The notes: a model not told the origin generated them from the sequence alone. A DNA stretch of 64,000 nucleotides from Verrucomicrobiales bacterium (GCA_029213265.1 JARGNG010000018.1:2693-66692); one strand, 5' to 3'. Counted from the first letter of the stretch, positions 43,167 to 52,256 are shown. Numbers and translations: made by a program.

Positions 43167-43955
43167 TCAGGCATCCTTTTTCCCTGGATCGGGAAGAGAC
43201 TGGATAAAAGCGACCAAATCCCAGATCTGTTCTTCCGTCAGGACCTCCGCGTATCCGATCATGGGTGTGCCGTTCAGGCCCGTCGCAATCGTCCGGTAGA
43301 GATCGGTCGGGCGATCGCCCGACTTGTGGTGCTCGGCAGACAGCGCGGCCGGAGTAATGGGGTGCTCCCAGACATCCATGAGCCCTTTCGCACCGGGACC
43401 GTCTCCATTTCCCTCCTCGCCATGACAGGCCGCACAGGTCGACTTGAATAAGGGCGCCCCGGAAGCAGCATGCTTCTGTTTCTTCTCCACCGAACCAAAC
43501 CAAGCCGGAATCTCCGGGAGGGAAAGCGGCTCGCTCTGCAGTTCCTCTTTGTCCCATTCCCGGGAGAGGCTCTGCAGAAACACGATCAGCGCATCGACAT
43601 CATCGTCGGAAAAGTCTTTGAAGAAAGGCATCGCGGTTCCGGAGATTCCGCTGCGAATCGTGCGCCGAAGGTCGTCCGTCACCGGCAGTTTTCCGTATGG
43701 TGTGGTCCGGAACTTAAAGATCCCGGTGCGGAAATTCCTCGGTTTGTCCGTCAACTCCGCTGCCCAGGGGCCGTTTCCCCGCCCCGTCGTTCCATGGCAG
43801 GTCGTGCATTGCTTTTGAAAGAGGTAACGCCCCTTCAGATACAAATGCAGCTCGCGACGCTCCGCTTCGTCGTCCGCTTCGCTTGCCAACGCCCCTGTAA
43901 ACAGAAACGCGCAGACAATTGAAAACCAACGAAATACCAATGAATGCCAAACCAT
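43167..43955 (-). CDS. Diheme c-type cytochrome
   Basis: This 262-aa exported protein has a signal peptide (about 1-25) and two cytochrome c domains. The haem-binding motifs are CTTCH (about 50-54) and CAACH (about 174-178); the axial Met ligands are likely in TAMPFF and TPMIGY. It transfers electrons in the periplasm. It is in the same orientation as the DUF1552 gene downstream and could be its redox partner. No high-potential oxidase genes are nearby. Confidence 0.9.
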   Translation of the reverse strand: MVWHSLVFRWFSIVCAFLFTGALASEADDEAERRELHLYLKGRYLFQKQCTTCHGTTGRGNGPWAAELTDKPRNFRTGIFKFRTTPYGKLPVTDDLRRTIRSGISGTAMPFFKDFSDDDVDALIVFLQSLSREWDKEELQSEPLSLPEIPAWFGSVEKKQKHAASGAPLFKSTCAACHGEEGNGDGPGAKGLMDVWEHPITPAALSAEHHKSGDRPTDLYRTIATGLNGTPMIGYAEVLTEEQIWDLVAFIQSLPDPGKKDA

Positions 43956-44081
43956 GTTGAAATAGAAATGCCACCGTAGCGTGCCACTTTTCTGGAATTC
44001 CTCTTCGCAGAATTTGCGAAACGATCCGCATCGATTTGAAGACCCAACAGGGTCAGGTCGGGCACTCCACCCTCTTGACTC

Positions 44082-44113
44082 GCGGCTAGCGGCTAGCGGC
44101 TAGCGGCTAGCGG
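44082..44113. repeat. 7-bp tandem repeat, about 4.5 copies
   Basis: The 7-mer GCGGCTA is repeated four times with a partial fifth copy. Each junction also contains the palindrome GCTAGC. The array lies 24 bp downstream of the stop of the FtsK/EccC-like gene and 126 bp upstream of the cytochrome gene. Copy number could vary between strains. Confidence 0.85.
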
Positions 44114-44136
44114 GGAAGGTGAATCGAAACTCGTTT

Positions 44137-47100
44137 CTACCCCGAGAACCAACTCAGGGGAGGTTCCGCGTAAGGACGGAAAATCTCGACCGTTCCGGTG
44201 GGCTCATCGTAGTAGAGAGCGCGGTTCAATCCGAGCTCCGAGGCCGCGCCGGAATCGATCAGGCTGGCGGAATCGGCGGCGCTCATCTGGAAGAGAACTT
44301 TCTTTTCAAACTCCCCTGCCGCCTTGCGGCCGAGGCAACGATTCACGTTGTTGTAGGAATCGACCGAAGTGATGAGATGGAAGCCCCACCCGGAGCCTTC
44401 GGTAATGATCTCGTTCAGGGACGTCGCCGGCTTCGCTTCCGTCTCCTCTTCCAGGGAAAAGCTGAAGTCCTCTTCGTAGCGGAGTTTCTTGTAGCGATGC
44501 AGCGAGGGAATGAAAAGGAAGGTCGAGCTGCCCGGCATCTCTGCTTCTCCATTGGAAATCTGCTTCATCTCCGCCGCGAGCTCATTGATGACGTCCCCGA
44601 ACTCATGCGCATTCGGAGTCACGACCCCGCCAATCGCCCTCACCGCTTCGCAAAAGAACGAGCTGTCATCCGGCTGGGCGAAACGATTGTCGATCAGAAC
44701 GAGCCGCGCCTTTTCTCCCAGCTGCTCGCGGAGCAATTTCAGTCCGACCACCGTCATCGAGTCGACCGCATCGTCCCGCTGGCCAACGACCAGCAGATTG
44801 GATCCGCTCTGACGCTCGAAGCGAATTTCGGTCGGTCCTTTGATCGCATTCGGTGCACCGAGGAAAATTCGGGGTGGCCCGGCAAACTCCAGCTGATCGA
44901 GAAATTTCTGCACTGCGGTGTCGCGAGTCACATCGCCGGGCGCGTTGCCTTCAAAGACGACCAGTTCGCCGTCGGCCTTCCCTGTCTCGATGGCGCGCTC
45001 CCTCACTTCGGTGAGATAGGTATCCCGCTCTTTTTCATCGAGCCATACGACCTGGAAAGGCGAGTTGGCTTCGACGGCTCCCGCACGATCGTTGTAGATC
45101 CCCTCTCCCGGCCGGGTCAGCAAACGCGGGGCGGGGTTGGAATCGTCCATGATCAAATAGGCATCCGCCTCGTTGCAGGCCAGTGCGATCCGGACCGTCA
45201 TCTGGCCGAGCGTCGCCCGGGCAAGGGTAAAGGCGCCACCGAGCGTCTGTGATCCTAACACGGCATGAATTCCGAAGGCACGTCCCTGTCTCACGATCCG
45301 GTCGAGAAGAACCGCCGCCTGCTGCGAAATCTGGTCGTCCTGGGTGAAGAACTCCTGAAATTCGTCGATCAGAAGGAGCGTTCTCGGCATCGGCTTCGCA
45401 TTGGGCGTCGCCCGATAACCGGGGACATCCTGCACTCCGGACGCCCGGAACAGTTCGCCCCGCTCTTTGAGTTCTTCATCGAGCCGCTGCAGAACGCTTA
45501 AGCCAAACTCGCGATCACTCTCAATTGCAATGACCCGGGCATGTGGCAGTTGGGCGTCGGCATAACATTTGAATTCGACCCCTTTCTTGAAGTCGATCAG
45601 GTAAAACTCGACCTCGTGGGGATCGCACCAGAGCGCCAGGTTGGAAACGATGACGTGAAACAGCGTCGACTTACCGGAACCCGTCTTACCGGCGATGAGC
45701 GCATGCTGGCAGGTTCCTTTTCCAAGAGCCAGTTGCTGCAGCTTGGTGGCGCCGCTTCGCCCGATCGGGACAGTGAGCTCTTTCGCGGTGTTGCCGGACC
45801 AGAGTTGCCCTTCCGGAGGTGCGATGAAGGAAAACGGGACCTCGATGCGATTCGAGTCGCGGTTGGCCTCTCCAATCCGATGCACCCATTGGGAGAAAAC
45901 CTCCGGCGCCGGGGGGTGATCCAGCGTGAGCTTGGACCCGGGCACGGGATTGTCCTTGAGGAAAAATCCGTCCATGTTGCTCCGCAGGCAGAGGCAGGAT
46001 TTTCGCAGATCTTCCATCTGGAATCCGGACGGCAGGGCGGCACGCTGATCACAGTGGATCAACAGAAATACGCCACAACGGGCACCGGAGGAAGCGATGC
46101 TCATGAGCCTTCGCGCGGCCTGCTCGGTGAATCCGTTCGGAAAATCGGCCACCACCAGGAAATGATACCGCTCCGCAATCGTTCCCGCAGCTTCGTTGTA
46201 TTGCGTAATCGTCTCGTAATCGCTTCGCAAATACATCTGGATCACTTTTTCCATGTGATCACAAAGCTCGCCGACGCGCTGATCGATTTGATCCGGCTGC
46301 GTTCGAATCCGGGAATTGATCAACACCTCTTCATAGTCGGAAAGATGCATCAGACCGGCAAAGCTTTCCCCGAGACCGATTGGATCGACAAAGGAAAAAG
46401 ACAGTCGCCCCGGAGGTGAGTTCGCCAGCCATCCGAGCGTGAGATAATTCAGAAACTCAACCGCCTCATCGCGACCGAACTGTTTCGTCTCGATCAAAAT
46501 CGAAGCCATATCCGGAATGCGCAAACGCATCGGAGCCTGGTAGGATATCGGATCCGGAAGCTGCAGAGTCTCCGACTTGGGCAGCTTGATCTCGTTCGAC
46601 TCGCCGTCGTATTCGACCTCTCCGAACCGAAGGGTTTCGAGAAAGACCTGAGGGGCTTCCCACTCCGAAGGCGATTGCTCAAACCAGCGGGCTTGCTTCG
46701 CCTCTGCCGATTCGGCGACCAGATTTTGATGCCCCGGGAGAACCGATGCCTGCCATTGTTCGACGAGAGATCCAAACTGCCGCTGCAGCTCGCCCTGCAC
46801 ATCCGAATGGGAGGAGGTTTGATTGCCCTGGAGATCGTCGATCCGAGCGTCCCGCCTGCTTTCCTCTTCCGCAATTTTCAAAGCCAGTTTCTGATCGACC
46901 GACCCAACCCGCTGGTCCCTTGCCGTTTCGATCCGGGACTTCAAATCGCTGGCCCGTTGCTCCACGTCCTCCGCTCCCGCGTATTTGCTATCGGCTCCTG
47001 CCGGCCCCTCCGCGGTTCCGAGTCCTTTCTCGAAACCACTCTTCCGTTTTACGAAATCAGCTTCGATCGACTCGCTGGTTTTCTCATGCCAGGACTCGAG

Positions 47101-47988
47101 CGTTTCTTTGAATGAAAGTCGCTTCCCCTTCGCATTCACAAACGCGTCCTTCGTCTCTTTGAGAAACTTCGCGGAGGAAGACTTCGCCGCAAAAAACATC
47201 GCGACACAGGCAATCGACAGAGCAACCGCGATCCCGATCGTCAAGCCGTAGCTGAGGACTGGTCCTCCCAGGGCCGCCGAAGCAAAGGGAGCTCCACCGC
47301 CGATCAGCAGCAGGAGAAAAATCTGCAGGACGAGTGGGAATCCATTGAACCATCCAACGAGAGGATTTTTCTGATGTTTCCGAAACTTGGCGGCAAGATC
47401 GGAGTGGCTCTGCAAAAGCTCTTCCGCAGAAGGAGATTCCCCGCTTCCGGCCTCGACGCTCTTGAGTCCTTCGATCAGCGAGATTTGCAGCGAGCGGAAT
47501 CCCTTGAGCGACTTCACCGCCGCTTTCTCCAACTTGATGAAGCGCGACTGGATGGATTGAGACTCGGCGGAATTTTCCGCATACTCCGCGGCCATCCGGG
47601 CCAGCCTCGATTCGCGCTCCTTGCCCGCCTCCATGAATTCCCGCTGAAGCTGAAAGCGACGGGCCCCTTCCACCTCCTGGATTCCCGCGATGACCTGATT
47701 CCGTACTTCAATCTGGGCCTTATCGATCCGGATCTGCCTGGCGTCATTGACCTGCTGGATCAATGCCTTTTCCTCCTCCGCCGCCCGCTGCAGCAGCGAA
47801 ACGGCCTCGGCGGACTCCTTCTCGATCAATGCCTTCTGCTCGGCAAGATCCTGACGGAAATTCGAATCTTTGAGTTGGCGGGCCCGTTCAATCCCCACTT
47901 CCCGATCCGCAAACGACTGCGTCCCAGTGACGACATTCTCGAGCCACTCCAGCGTTTCGCCGGCAGATGCTTTATTCTTCGATTTCAC
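44137..47988 (-). CDS. FtsK/EccC-like ATPase of a type VII-like secretion locus
   Basis: This 1283-aa membrane ATPase resembles EccC/EssC, the motor of type VII (ESX) secretion. A long coiled coil (about 10-205) precedes two membrane helices (about 218-270). A second coiled coil (about 275-420) follows. The first ATPase-like module (about 440-720) contains FVDPIGLGESFAGLMHL but no Walker A. The second (about 730-1000) is complete: AGKTGSGKS with Lys773 and LLLIDEFQEFF with Asp875. The third (about 1030-1283) again lacks Walker A (VVGQRDDAVDS in its place). The gene overlaps the 73-aa gene by 17 bp and ends a four-gene operon. The cytoplasmic coiled coils are unlike the FHA or DUF domains of known EssC or EccC proteins. 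Cell-division FtsK is excluded: there are no four-helix membrane region and no gamma domain. Confidence 0.85.
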   Translation of the reverse strand: MKSKNKASAGETLEWLENVVTGTQSFADREVGIERARQLKDSNFRQDLAEQKALIEKESAEAVSLLQRAAEEEKALIQQVNDARQIRIDKAQIEVRNQVIAGIQEVEGARRFQLQREFMEAGKERESRLARMAAEYAENSAESQSIQSRFIKLEKAAVKSLKGFRSLQISLIEGLKSVEAGSGESPSAEELLQSHSDLAAKFRKHQKNPLVGWFNGFPLVLQIFLLLLIGGGAPFASAALGGPVLSYGLTIGIAVALSIACVAMFFAAKSSSAKFLKETKDAFVNAKGKRLSFKETLESWHEKTSESIEADFVKRKSGFEKGLGTAEGPAGADSKYAGAEDVEQRASDLKSRIETARDQRVGSVDQKLALKIAEEESRRDARIDDLQGNQTSSHSDVQGELQRQFGSLVEQWQASVLPGHQNLVAESAEAKQARWFEQSPSEWEAPQVFLETLRFGEVEYDGESNEIKLPKSETLQLPDPISYQAPMRLRIPDMASILIETKQFGRDEAVEFLNYLTLGWLANSPPGRLSFSFVDPIGLGESFAGLMHLSDYEEVLINSRIRTQPDQIDQRVGELCDHMEKVIQMYLRSDYETITQYNEAAGTIAERYHFLVVADFPNGFTEQAARRLMSIASSGARCGVFLLIHCDQRAALPSGFQMEDLRKSCLCLRSNMDGFFLKDNPVPGSKLTLDHPPAPEVFSQWVHRIGEANRDSNRIEVPFSFIAPPEGQLWSGNTAKELTVPIGRSGATKLQQLALGKGTCQHALIAGKTGSGKSTLFHVIVSNLALWCDPHEVEFYLIDFKKGVEFKCYADAQLPHARVIAIESDREFGLSVLQRLDEELKERGELFRASGVQDVPGYRATPNAKPMPRTLLLIDEFQEFFTQDDQISQQAAVLLDRIVRQGRAFGIHAVLGSQTLGGAFTLARATLGQMTVRIALACNEADAYLIMDDSNPAPRLLTRPGEGIYNDRAGAVEANSPFQVVWLDEKERDTYLTEVRERAIETGKADGELVVFEGNAPGDVTRDTAVQKFLDQLEFAGPPRIFLGAPNAIKGPTEIRFERQSGSNLLVVGQRDDAVDSMTVVGLKLLREQLGEKARLVLIDNRFAQPDDSSFFCEAVRAIGGVVTPNAHEFGDVINELAAEMKQISNGEAEMPGSSTFLFIPSLHRYKKLRYEEDFSFSLEEETEAKPATSLNEIITEGSGWGFHLITSVDSYNNVNRCLGRKAAGEFEKKVLFQMSAADSASLIDSGAASELGLNRALYYDEPTGTVEIFRPYAEPPLSWFSG

Positions 47989-48193
47989 AGTCGTTCCTCA
48001 GTTTGGCCAAAATTTTGTCGAGATTCTCCATCGCCGCAACGGCGTTGTCGGCGGCGTCGAACAGGGGTTGCATGTAGGTCTGGTCAAATTCACGGCCCTT
48101 CTGGTCCCGCCACACTTCCTGGGTATCCTGCCAGTTACGAAGGAGTTCGCGCGAAATACCGAGAAGGCGGCCTTTGGTGTTCTGCAATGCCAT
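47972..48193 (-). CDS. Small WXG100-like helical protein
   Basis: This 73-aa helical protein has the motif W-x-D-x5-F (WRDQKGREF, Trp at about residue 28) in the middle, followed by a long second helix (about 40-70). The layout of two helices with a W-x-[GD] turn is that of WXG100 proteins, the small substrates or partners of type VII secretion. It is slightly shorter than the usual 90-100 aa. It lacks a signal peptide. It lies between the coiled-coil gene (6-bp gap) and the ATPase gene (17-bp overlap), so it is almost certainly expressed with them. Confidence 0.7.
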   Translation of the reverse strand: MALQNTKGRLLGISRELLRNWQDTQEVWRDQKGREFDQTYMQPLFDAADNAVAAMENLDKILAKLRNDCEIEE

Positions 48194-48199
48194 CTCTTT

Positions 48200-48727
48200 T
48201 TATTCTACGTCGTCCGTTTCGGACCCGGTGGGAGGAGGGGAAGAAGACGCCGGCATCCCACCGGACGAATACTCATCGAGCAGGCGAATCGATTCACTCA
48301 AAAAGCTCACCGCATGCTTCATATCACTATCGAGCAGGAATCGGAGTTTCTCCACTTTGCGCGCCTCGACTTCCACGGTGGAGTCAAAATTCCTCGCCCA
48401 CCCAGCGACTGCTCGCATCGTTTCCTCAAGGACACGAATCTCGCGTCGCTTCTTGTTAATCTGCATCTGGGCTCCGGTTTTGGCTGTCTTGAGACTGGAA
48501 AGGCGGGCGGAAAACATCTCTGCCTCGAGCATTTCCAGTTCCCGGTTTCGCCGCTTCATGTCCTGCGTGAGCTTCAGCTTCTGCTCCGTCTGGAGCCAGA
48601 TCCGGGTTCGCTTTACCTCTTCGCTGACTTCGTCGAGAATGGAATTCACCCGCTCCAAATAAACGACGAGATTGGACCGGAAACGATCCAATGCCTCGAT
48701 GCTGGCGACGTTTGCTTTGTCAGCCAC
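48200..48727 (-). CDS. Coiled-coil protein of the type VII-like locus
   Basis: This 175-aa protein is almost entirely helical and highly charged. A first helix pair (about 10-60) is followed by a long coiled coil (about 65-155) and an unstructured Ser/Pro/Asp tail. It has no signal peptide, no membrane helix and no recognised domain. Two tryptophans are present (IWLQTEQ and VAGWARNF), but no W-x-G turn. It may be a chaperone, an assembly factor or a larger substrate of the ATPase. It begins 1 bp after the upstream WXG100-like gene, and the 73-aa gene follows after 6 bp. Confidence 0.7.
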   Translation of the reverse strand: MADKANVASIEALDRFRSNLVVYLERVNSILDEVSEEVKRTRIWLQTEQKLKLTQDMKRRNRELEMLEAEMFSARLSSLKTAKTGAQMQINKKRREIRVLEETMRAVAGWARNFDSTVEVEARKVEKLRFLLDSDMKHAVSFLSESIRLLDEYSSGGMPASSSPPPTGSETDDVE

Positions 48728-48728
48728 C

Positions 48729-49001
48729 TTATCGCTGGTTCAGGTATTCCTGGATTCGCTGCGCTTTTCGTAATAGGAAAGGAGCCTGATGGCTCGAACT
48801 CTCCATGAAACGACGCAACACTTTCATCGTCTCCTGAAACTCACCCGCGAACTTCGCGTGCTCGTGATCCTGCCAGGTATCGCTCAGGCCTGCAAACCGG
48901 GCCTGGAGAGAGGACATGGAGTTCTGAAGGTCGCCGTTGAATCGTTTTAATTCCTCGGCAAACTGCTTCAACTCATCCGGATCTACTATCGCTTTCGACA
49001 T
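48729..49001 (-). CDS. WXG100-family protein
   Basis: This 90-aa helical protein is typical of WXG100 (ESAT-6-like) proteins in length and layout. An N-terminal helix (about 7-37) is followed by the turn motif WQDHEHAKF (Trp at about residue 41, W-x-D in place of W-x-G) and a second helix (about 45-85). Such proteins form hairpin dimers and are the substrates or structural partners of type VII secretion. The ATG at 49001 is preferred; the frame is open to 49052 and would add 17 residues. It is the first gene of the operon and is divergent from the ABC-F gene. Confidence 0.82.
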   Translation of the reverse strand: MSKAIVDPDELKQFAEELKRFNGDLQNSMSSLQARFAGLSDTWQDHEHAKFAGEFQETMKVLRRFMESSSHQAPFLLRKAQRIQEYLNQR

Positions 49002-49144
49002 GGCGACACGGTAAAGGTTTCCCGACGCTTCTGGCAATCGGAATCGAGCCAAATGCGCGGAAATGCAGGGGCGAATCGATCCGCCTTTCGATTTGCGGAT
49101 CGGATACTATCAGCTATGTAGGAACGAACCTTTCCCACCTACCC

Positions 49145-50752
49145 ATGCTGACGATACGCAAACTCAAAAAATCCTACGGAGGACAGACCCTTTTCGAGGA
49201 CGCCGACCTGCAGGTCAACTACGGCGAGCGCGTTGCTCTGGTCGGACCGAACGGAGCCGGAAAGTCGACGATTTTCCGCATCATTCTCGGGGACGAAGAA
49301 GCAGATAAAGGCACGGTGGAGCGGGACGAATGGACTTTGACCGGCTTCCTTCCTCAGGAAAGCGAAGATGTCGGAGACTACACCGTGATTGAGATCGCGA
49401 CCGGTCGCGCCGGAATGATCCAGGAGCTCGAAGCCACCTTGAAGAAGCTCGAGGAAGCAGGGGACGTCTCGTGCCCCGCCTACCTCGAGGCAGATGGAAA
49501 ATTCACCGCTCTCAACGATCCGAAGGTGGAGGCGAAAGCGAAAGAAATGCTCCGCGGTCTTGGCTACAAAGAAACCGACTTTGACCGTCCCGCGAAAGAA
49601 ATGAGCGGAGGTTGGATCATGCGGGCCCACCTCGCCCGGCTTCTCGTGATCGAGCCGGACCTGCTGATGCTGGACGAGCCCACCAACCACCTCGACCTGA
49701 TGTCCCTGCTCTGGTTTCAGGACTACCTGAAGAACTACTCCGGAGCGATTCTCATGATTTCGCACGATCGCGAGTTTATGGATGAACTGGTCGAATCAGT
49801 CCACGACATCGAAGAACGAAAGCTCGTTCACTACACCGGCAACTACTCCGACTTCGAAGTCCAAAGGCAAAAAAACTACGAAAACCGGAACAACGCCTAC
49901 AAGAACCAGCAGAAGCAGATCAAGGAACTCCAGGCCTTCGCGAACAAGTTCCGCTCCGTTTCCTCCAAGGCAAGCCAGGCACAATCCAAGCTCAAGGAGA
50001 TTGAGCGAATGGAGAAAATCGAAAAGCCGCAGGCTCCGAAAAAGCCGTTCCGTTTCCAGATCCCCGATCCTCCCCGCGGTGGACAAAAGGCGATCACCCT
50101 GGAAGGAGTCGATTTTGCCTACGGAGACAACGTGGTTTACGAAGGACTCGATATCACCATCGAACGGGGGGAACGCACCGTGCTGGTCGGCCCCAACGGA
50201 TCCGGAAAATCAACTCTTCTGAAGTTGCTCGCCGACGAACTGCAGCCTCGGGCAGGGAAACGAATCCCCGGCCACAATGCCAAGATCGGCTACTTTTCCC
50301 AGCATCGCGCGGCGACCCTGAACCCGAACAACTCCGTCGTCAGCGAGGTCCTCGAAGCCGCCCCCACGATGCGGGAAGATGAAGCCCGGGGCATTCTCGG
50401 GTCCTTCATGTTCCGCAAAGAGGAAGTCTACAAAATGACGAAAGTTCTCAGTGGAGGAGAAAAATCCCGGCTCAACCTCGTGAAGTTTCTCGTCGACCCG
50501 CCGAACATCCTCCTCATGGATGAGCCGACGACCCACCTCGATATTCTCACGGTGGAGTCACTCATCCTCGCGCTCGAAAGCTACGCCGGAACCCTCGTCT
50601 TCATTTCTCACGACGTGCACTTCATCAAGCAGCTCGCCACCGACGTCATTCACGTGAACAACGGAGAAGCGAAACGCTTTCACGGCGACTGGGACTACTT
50701 CATCGAGAAGTCGGGCGCAGGTGATGAGCGGGCCGCCTTGACTTCGGAGTAG
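49145..50752 (+). CDS. ABC-F family ATP-binding protein
   Basis: This 535-aa cytoplasmic protein has two ABC ATPase domains in one chain with no membrane part, as in ABC-F translation factors (EttA, Uup, YbiT). The first domain has Walker A GPNGAGKST, the signature MSGGWIMRAHLARL and Walker B LLMLDEPTNHLD. The linker between the two (about 240-320) is helical and Lys-rich. The second domain has GPNGSGKST, LSGGEKSRLNLVKFL and ILLMDEPTTHLD. ABC-F proteins bind the ribosomal E site and help in stalled translation or antibiotic protection. The ATG at 49145 starts the first domain directly. Confidence 0.95.
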   Translation: MLTIRKLKKSYGGQTLFEDADLQVNYGERVALVGPNGAGKSTIFRIILGDEEADKGTVERDEWTLTGFLPQESEDVGDYTVIEIATGRAGMIQELEATLKKLEEAGDVSCPAYLEADGKFTALNDPKVEAKAKEMLRGLGYKETDFDRPAKEMSGGWIMRAHLARLLVIEPDLLMLDEPTNHLDLMSLLWFQDYLKNYSGAILMISHDREFMDELVESVHDIEERKLVHYTGNYSDFEVQRQKNYENRNNAYKNQQKQIKELQAFANKFRSVSSKASQAQSKLKEIERMEKIEKPQAPKKPFRFQIPDPPRGGQKAITLEGVDFAYGDNVVYEGLDITIERGERTVLVGPNGSGKSTLLKLLADELQPRAGKRIPGHNAKIGYFSQHRAATLNPNNSVVSEVLEAAPTMREDEARGILGSFMFRKEEVYKMTKVLSGGEKSRLNLVKFLVDPPNILLMDEPTTHLDILTVESLILALESYAGTLVFISHDVHFIKQLATDVIHVNNGEAKRFHGDWDYFIEKSGAGDERAALTSE

Positions 50753-50824
50753 GAGAATTTCTTGGCCTGATGAAGGAAGGGTTTGGATTCGACTTTCGTC
50801 TGGCGGCGACTGTTAACTCTCCCT

Positions 50825-52144
50825 ATGCGACTCCGACTGCTTCCCTTGATTCTGGTTTCTTTTTCGACACTTCTCCATGCGGAGGACGCGGCGCCTTCCG
50901 CATCGGATCAGCGTCCGGATCTTGCCTCGCTGCCTGACCAAACGGAAGCGCTTCAGAAGCAGATCAACGAGACCGGTTCGCTCCTGCTTCCGGCAGGCAC
51001 TCATCGAATTACCAAACCGCTCGTTTTCCCCCTCTCTCAAAAGCGGAGCACCGCCGTGCGCCCCGGGGCCGGAGCGGTCACGCTCATTATGGACGGACCC
51101 GGACCTGCCATCCGGATCATCGGATCCCACAAGGGCACGGCCAGCCCCAAATCCTTTGAAGCCGCGACCTGGAACGAAAACATGCCCATCATCGAAGGCA
51201 TCGATATCGTGGGGAACCACCCGCAGGCAAACGGGATCGAACTGTTCCAAACCGTCGGCGCCATCGTGAACAAAGTCAGTGTTCGCTGGTGCCACCACGG
51301 AATCCACCTCGTCGAACGCAATCGCAACGTCGTCATTTCAGACGTCCACCTCTACGAAAATTCCGGCATCGGTCTCTACCTCGACGATCTGAGCCTCCAC
51401 CAGATCAACGTGAGTAATTCTCACATCAGCTACAACCGGACCGGAGGAATCGTCGTCCGCGACGGCAACGTCCGGAACCTGCAAATCACCGGATGCGACA
51501 TCGAGGGCAACATGCCGGCAGACGATACCCACACCAACGCGGCCAATATCATGATCGATGTCTCCGCCTCGCCGGGGGACCGATCAAAATCCGTCGCCGA
51601 AGTCGCAATCACCGGTTGCACAATCCAGCACAGCTCCAACTACAGCGGCAGCCAGTACGACTCCATCGCCCCGGGCGGTGCCAATATCCGAATTCTCGGA
51701 AAGGAAATCTGGCCGGTCGATTCCGTGACGATCACGGGAAATGTGATCAGTGATACCAATGTTCACCTCGATATGAGCTACGCGACCGATGTCACCGTCA
51801 CCGGAAATACCTTCTTCGCTCCCAATCCCGATTTTGTTCACGTGCGCGACAGCAAGAGAATCCTGCTAAACGGCAACACTTTCAACCCGCGCCAGTTCGA
51901 GCGGCCGGGGCGGCTCGTTTTCGAACGATGTCAGGACAGCATTCTTTCCAATTGCACCTTCCGCGCCCTCCAGGCTGAAGACGGTGTCATTGTCATTCGC
52001 GACAGTATCCGGATCAATTTGAACTCCAACATCCTCACCGAATCAAAAAGCGGCGTGCGAACCGAGCGCTCGGAACAGATACAGGTGGAGAACTGGATCG
52101 TTTCGGGACTACCCGATGGGAAAAAGCTCCTTGAATCGCGGTAG
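50825..52144 (+). CDS. Secreted right-handed beta-helix protein
   Basis: This 439-aa exported protein has a signal peptide (about 1-20) and a parallel beta-helix fold of the pectate-lyase type. It begins with the LQKQINETGSLLLPAGTHRI segment typical of this fold. Then come repeats of about 20-25 residues with N-x-x-x-V and G-I-x-L patterns, for example VVISDVHLYENSGIGLYLDD and VTGNTFFAP. These proteins usually bind or cleave acidic or sulfated polysaccharides. No catalytic residues can be assigned. I chose the ATG at 50825, which starts the signal peptide. It converges with the next gene. Confidence 0.82.
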   Translation: MRLRLLPLILVSFSTLLHAEDAAPSASDQRPDLASLPDQTEALQKQINETGSLLLPAGTHRITKPLVFPLSQKRSTAVRPGAGAVTLIMDGPGPAIRIIGSHKGTASPKSFEAATWNENMPIIEGIDIVGNHPQANGIELFQTVGAIVNKVSVRWCHHGIHLVERNRNVVISDVHLYENSGIGLYLDDLSLHQINVSNSHISYNRTGGIVVRDGNVRNLQITGCDIEGNMPADDTHTNAANIMIDVSASPGDRSKSVAEVAITGCTIQHSSNYSGSQYDSIAPGGANIRILGKEIWPVDSVTITGNVISDTNVHLDMSYATDVTVTGNTFFAPNPDFVHVRDSKRILLNGNTFNPRQFERPGRLVFERCQDSILSNCTFRALQAEDGVIVIRDSIRINLNSNILTESKSGVRTERSEQIQVENWIVSGLPDGKKLLESR

Positions 52145-52256
52145 CTTCGAATGCATCCAAATCTGCTTTTGCCGGGCGAATTGAAGGGTTGAGTCGGGTT
52201 TTGACAAAAGCGAGGCGCTTGCGAATAGCCCCACCTGTTGACGAAGCGAGCCTGGA

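Noticed and set aside
44137-47988. Cell-division DNA translocase FtsK
   Set aside because: The membrane region has two helices instead of four, there is no C-terminal gamma DNA-binding domain, and the neighbours are WXG100-like genes.
44119-48808. Several open frames of 290-380 aa on the plus strand
   Set aside because: All are shadows of the minus-strand ATPase and coiled-coil genes, which have strong family features and operon-like spacing.
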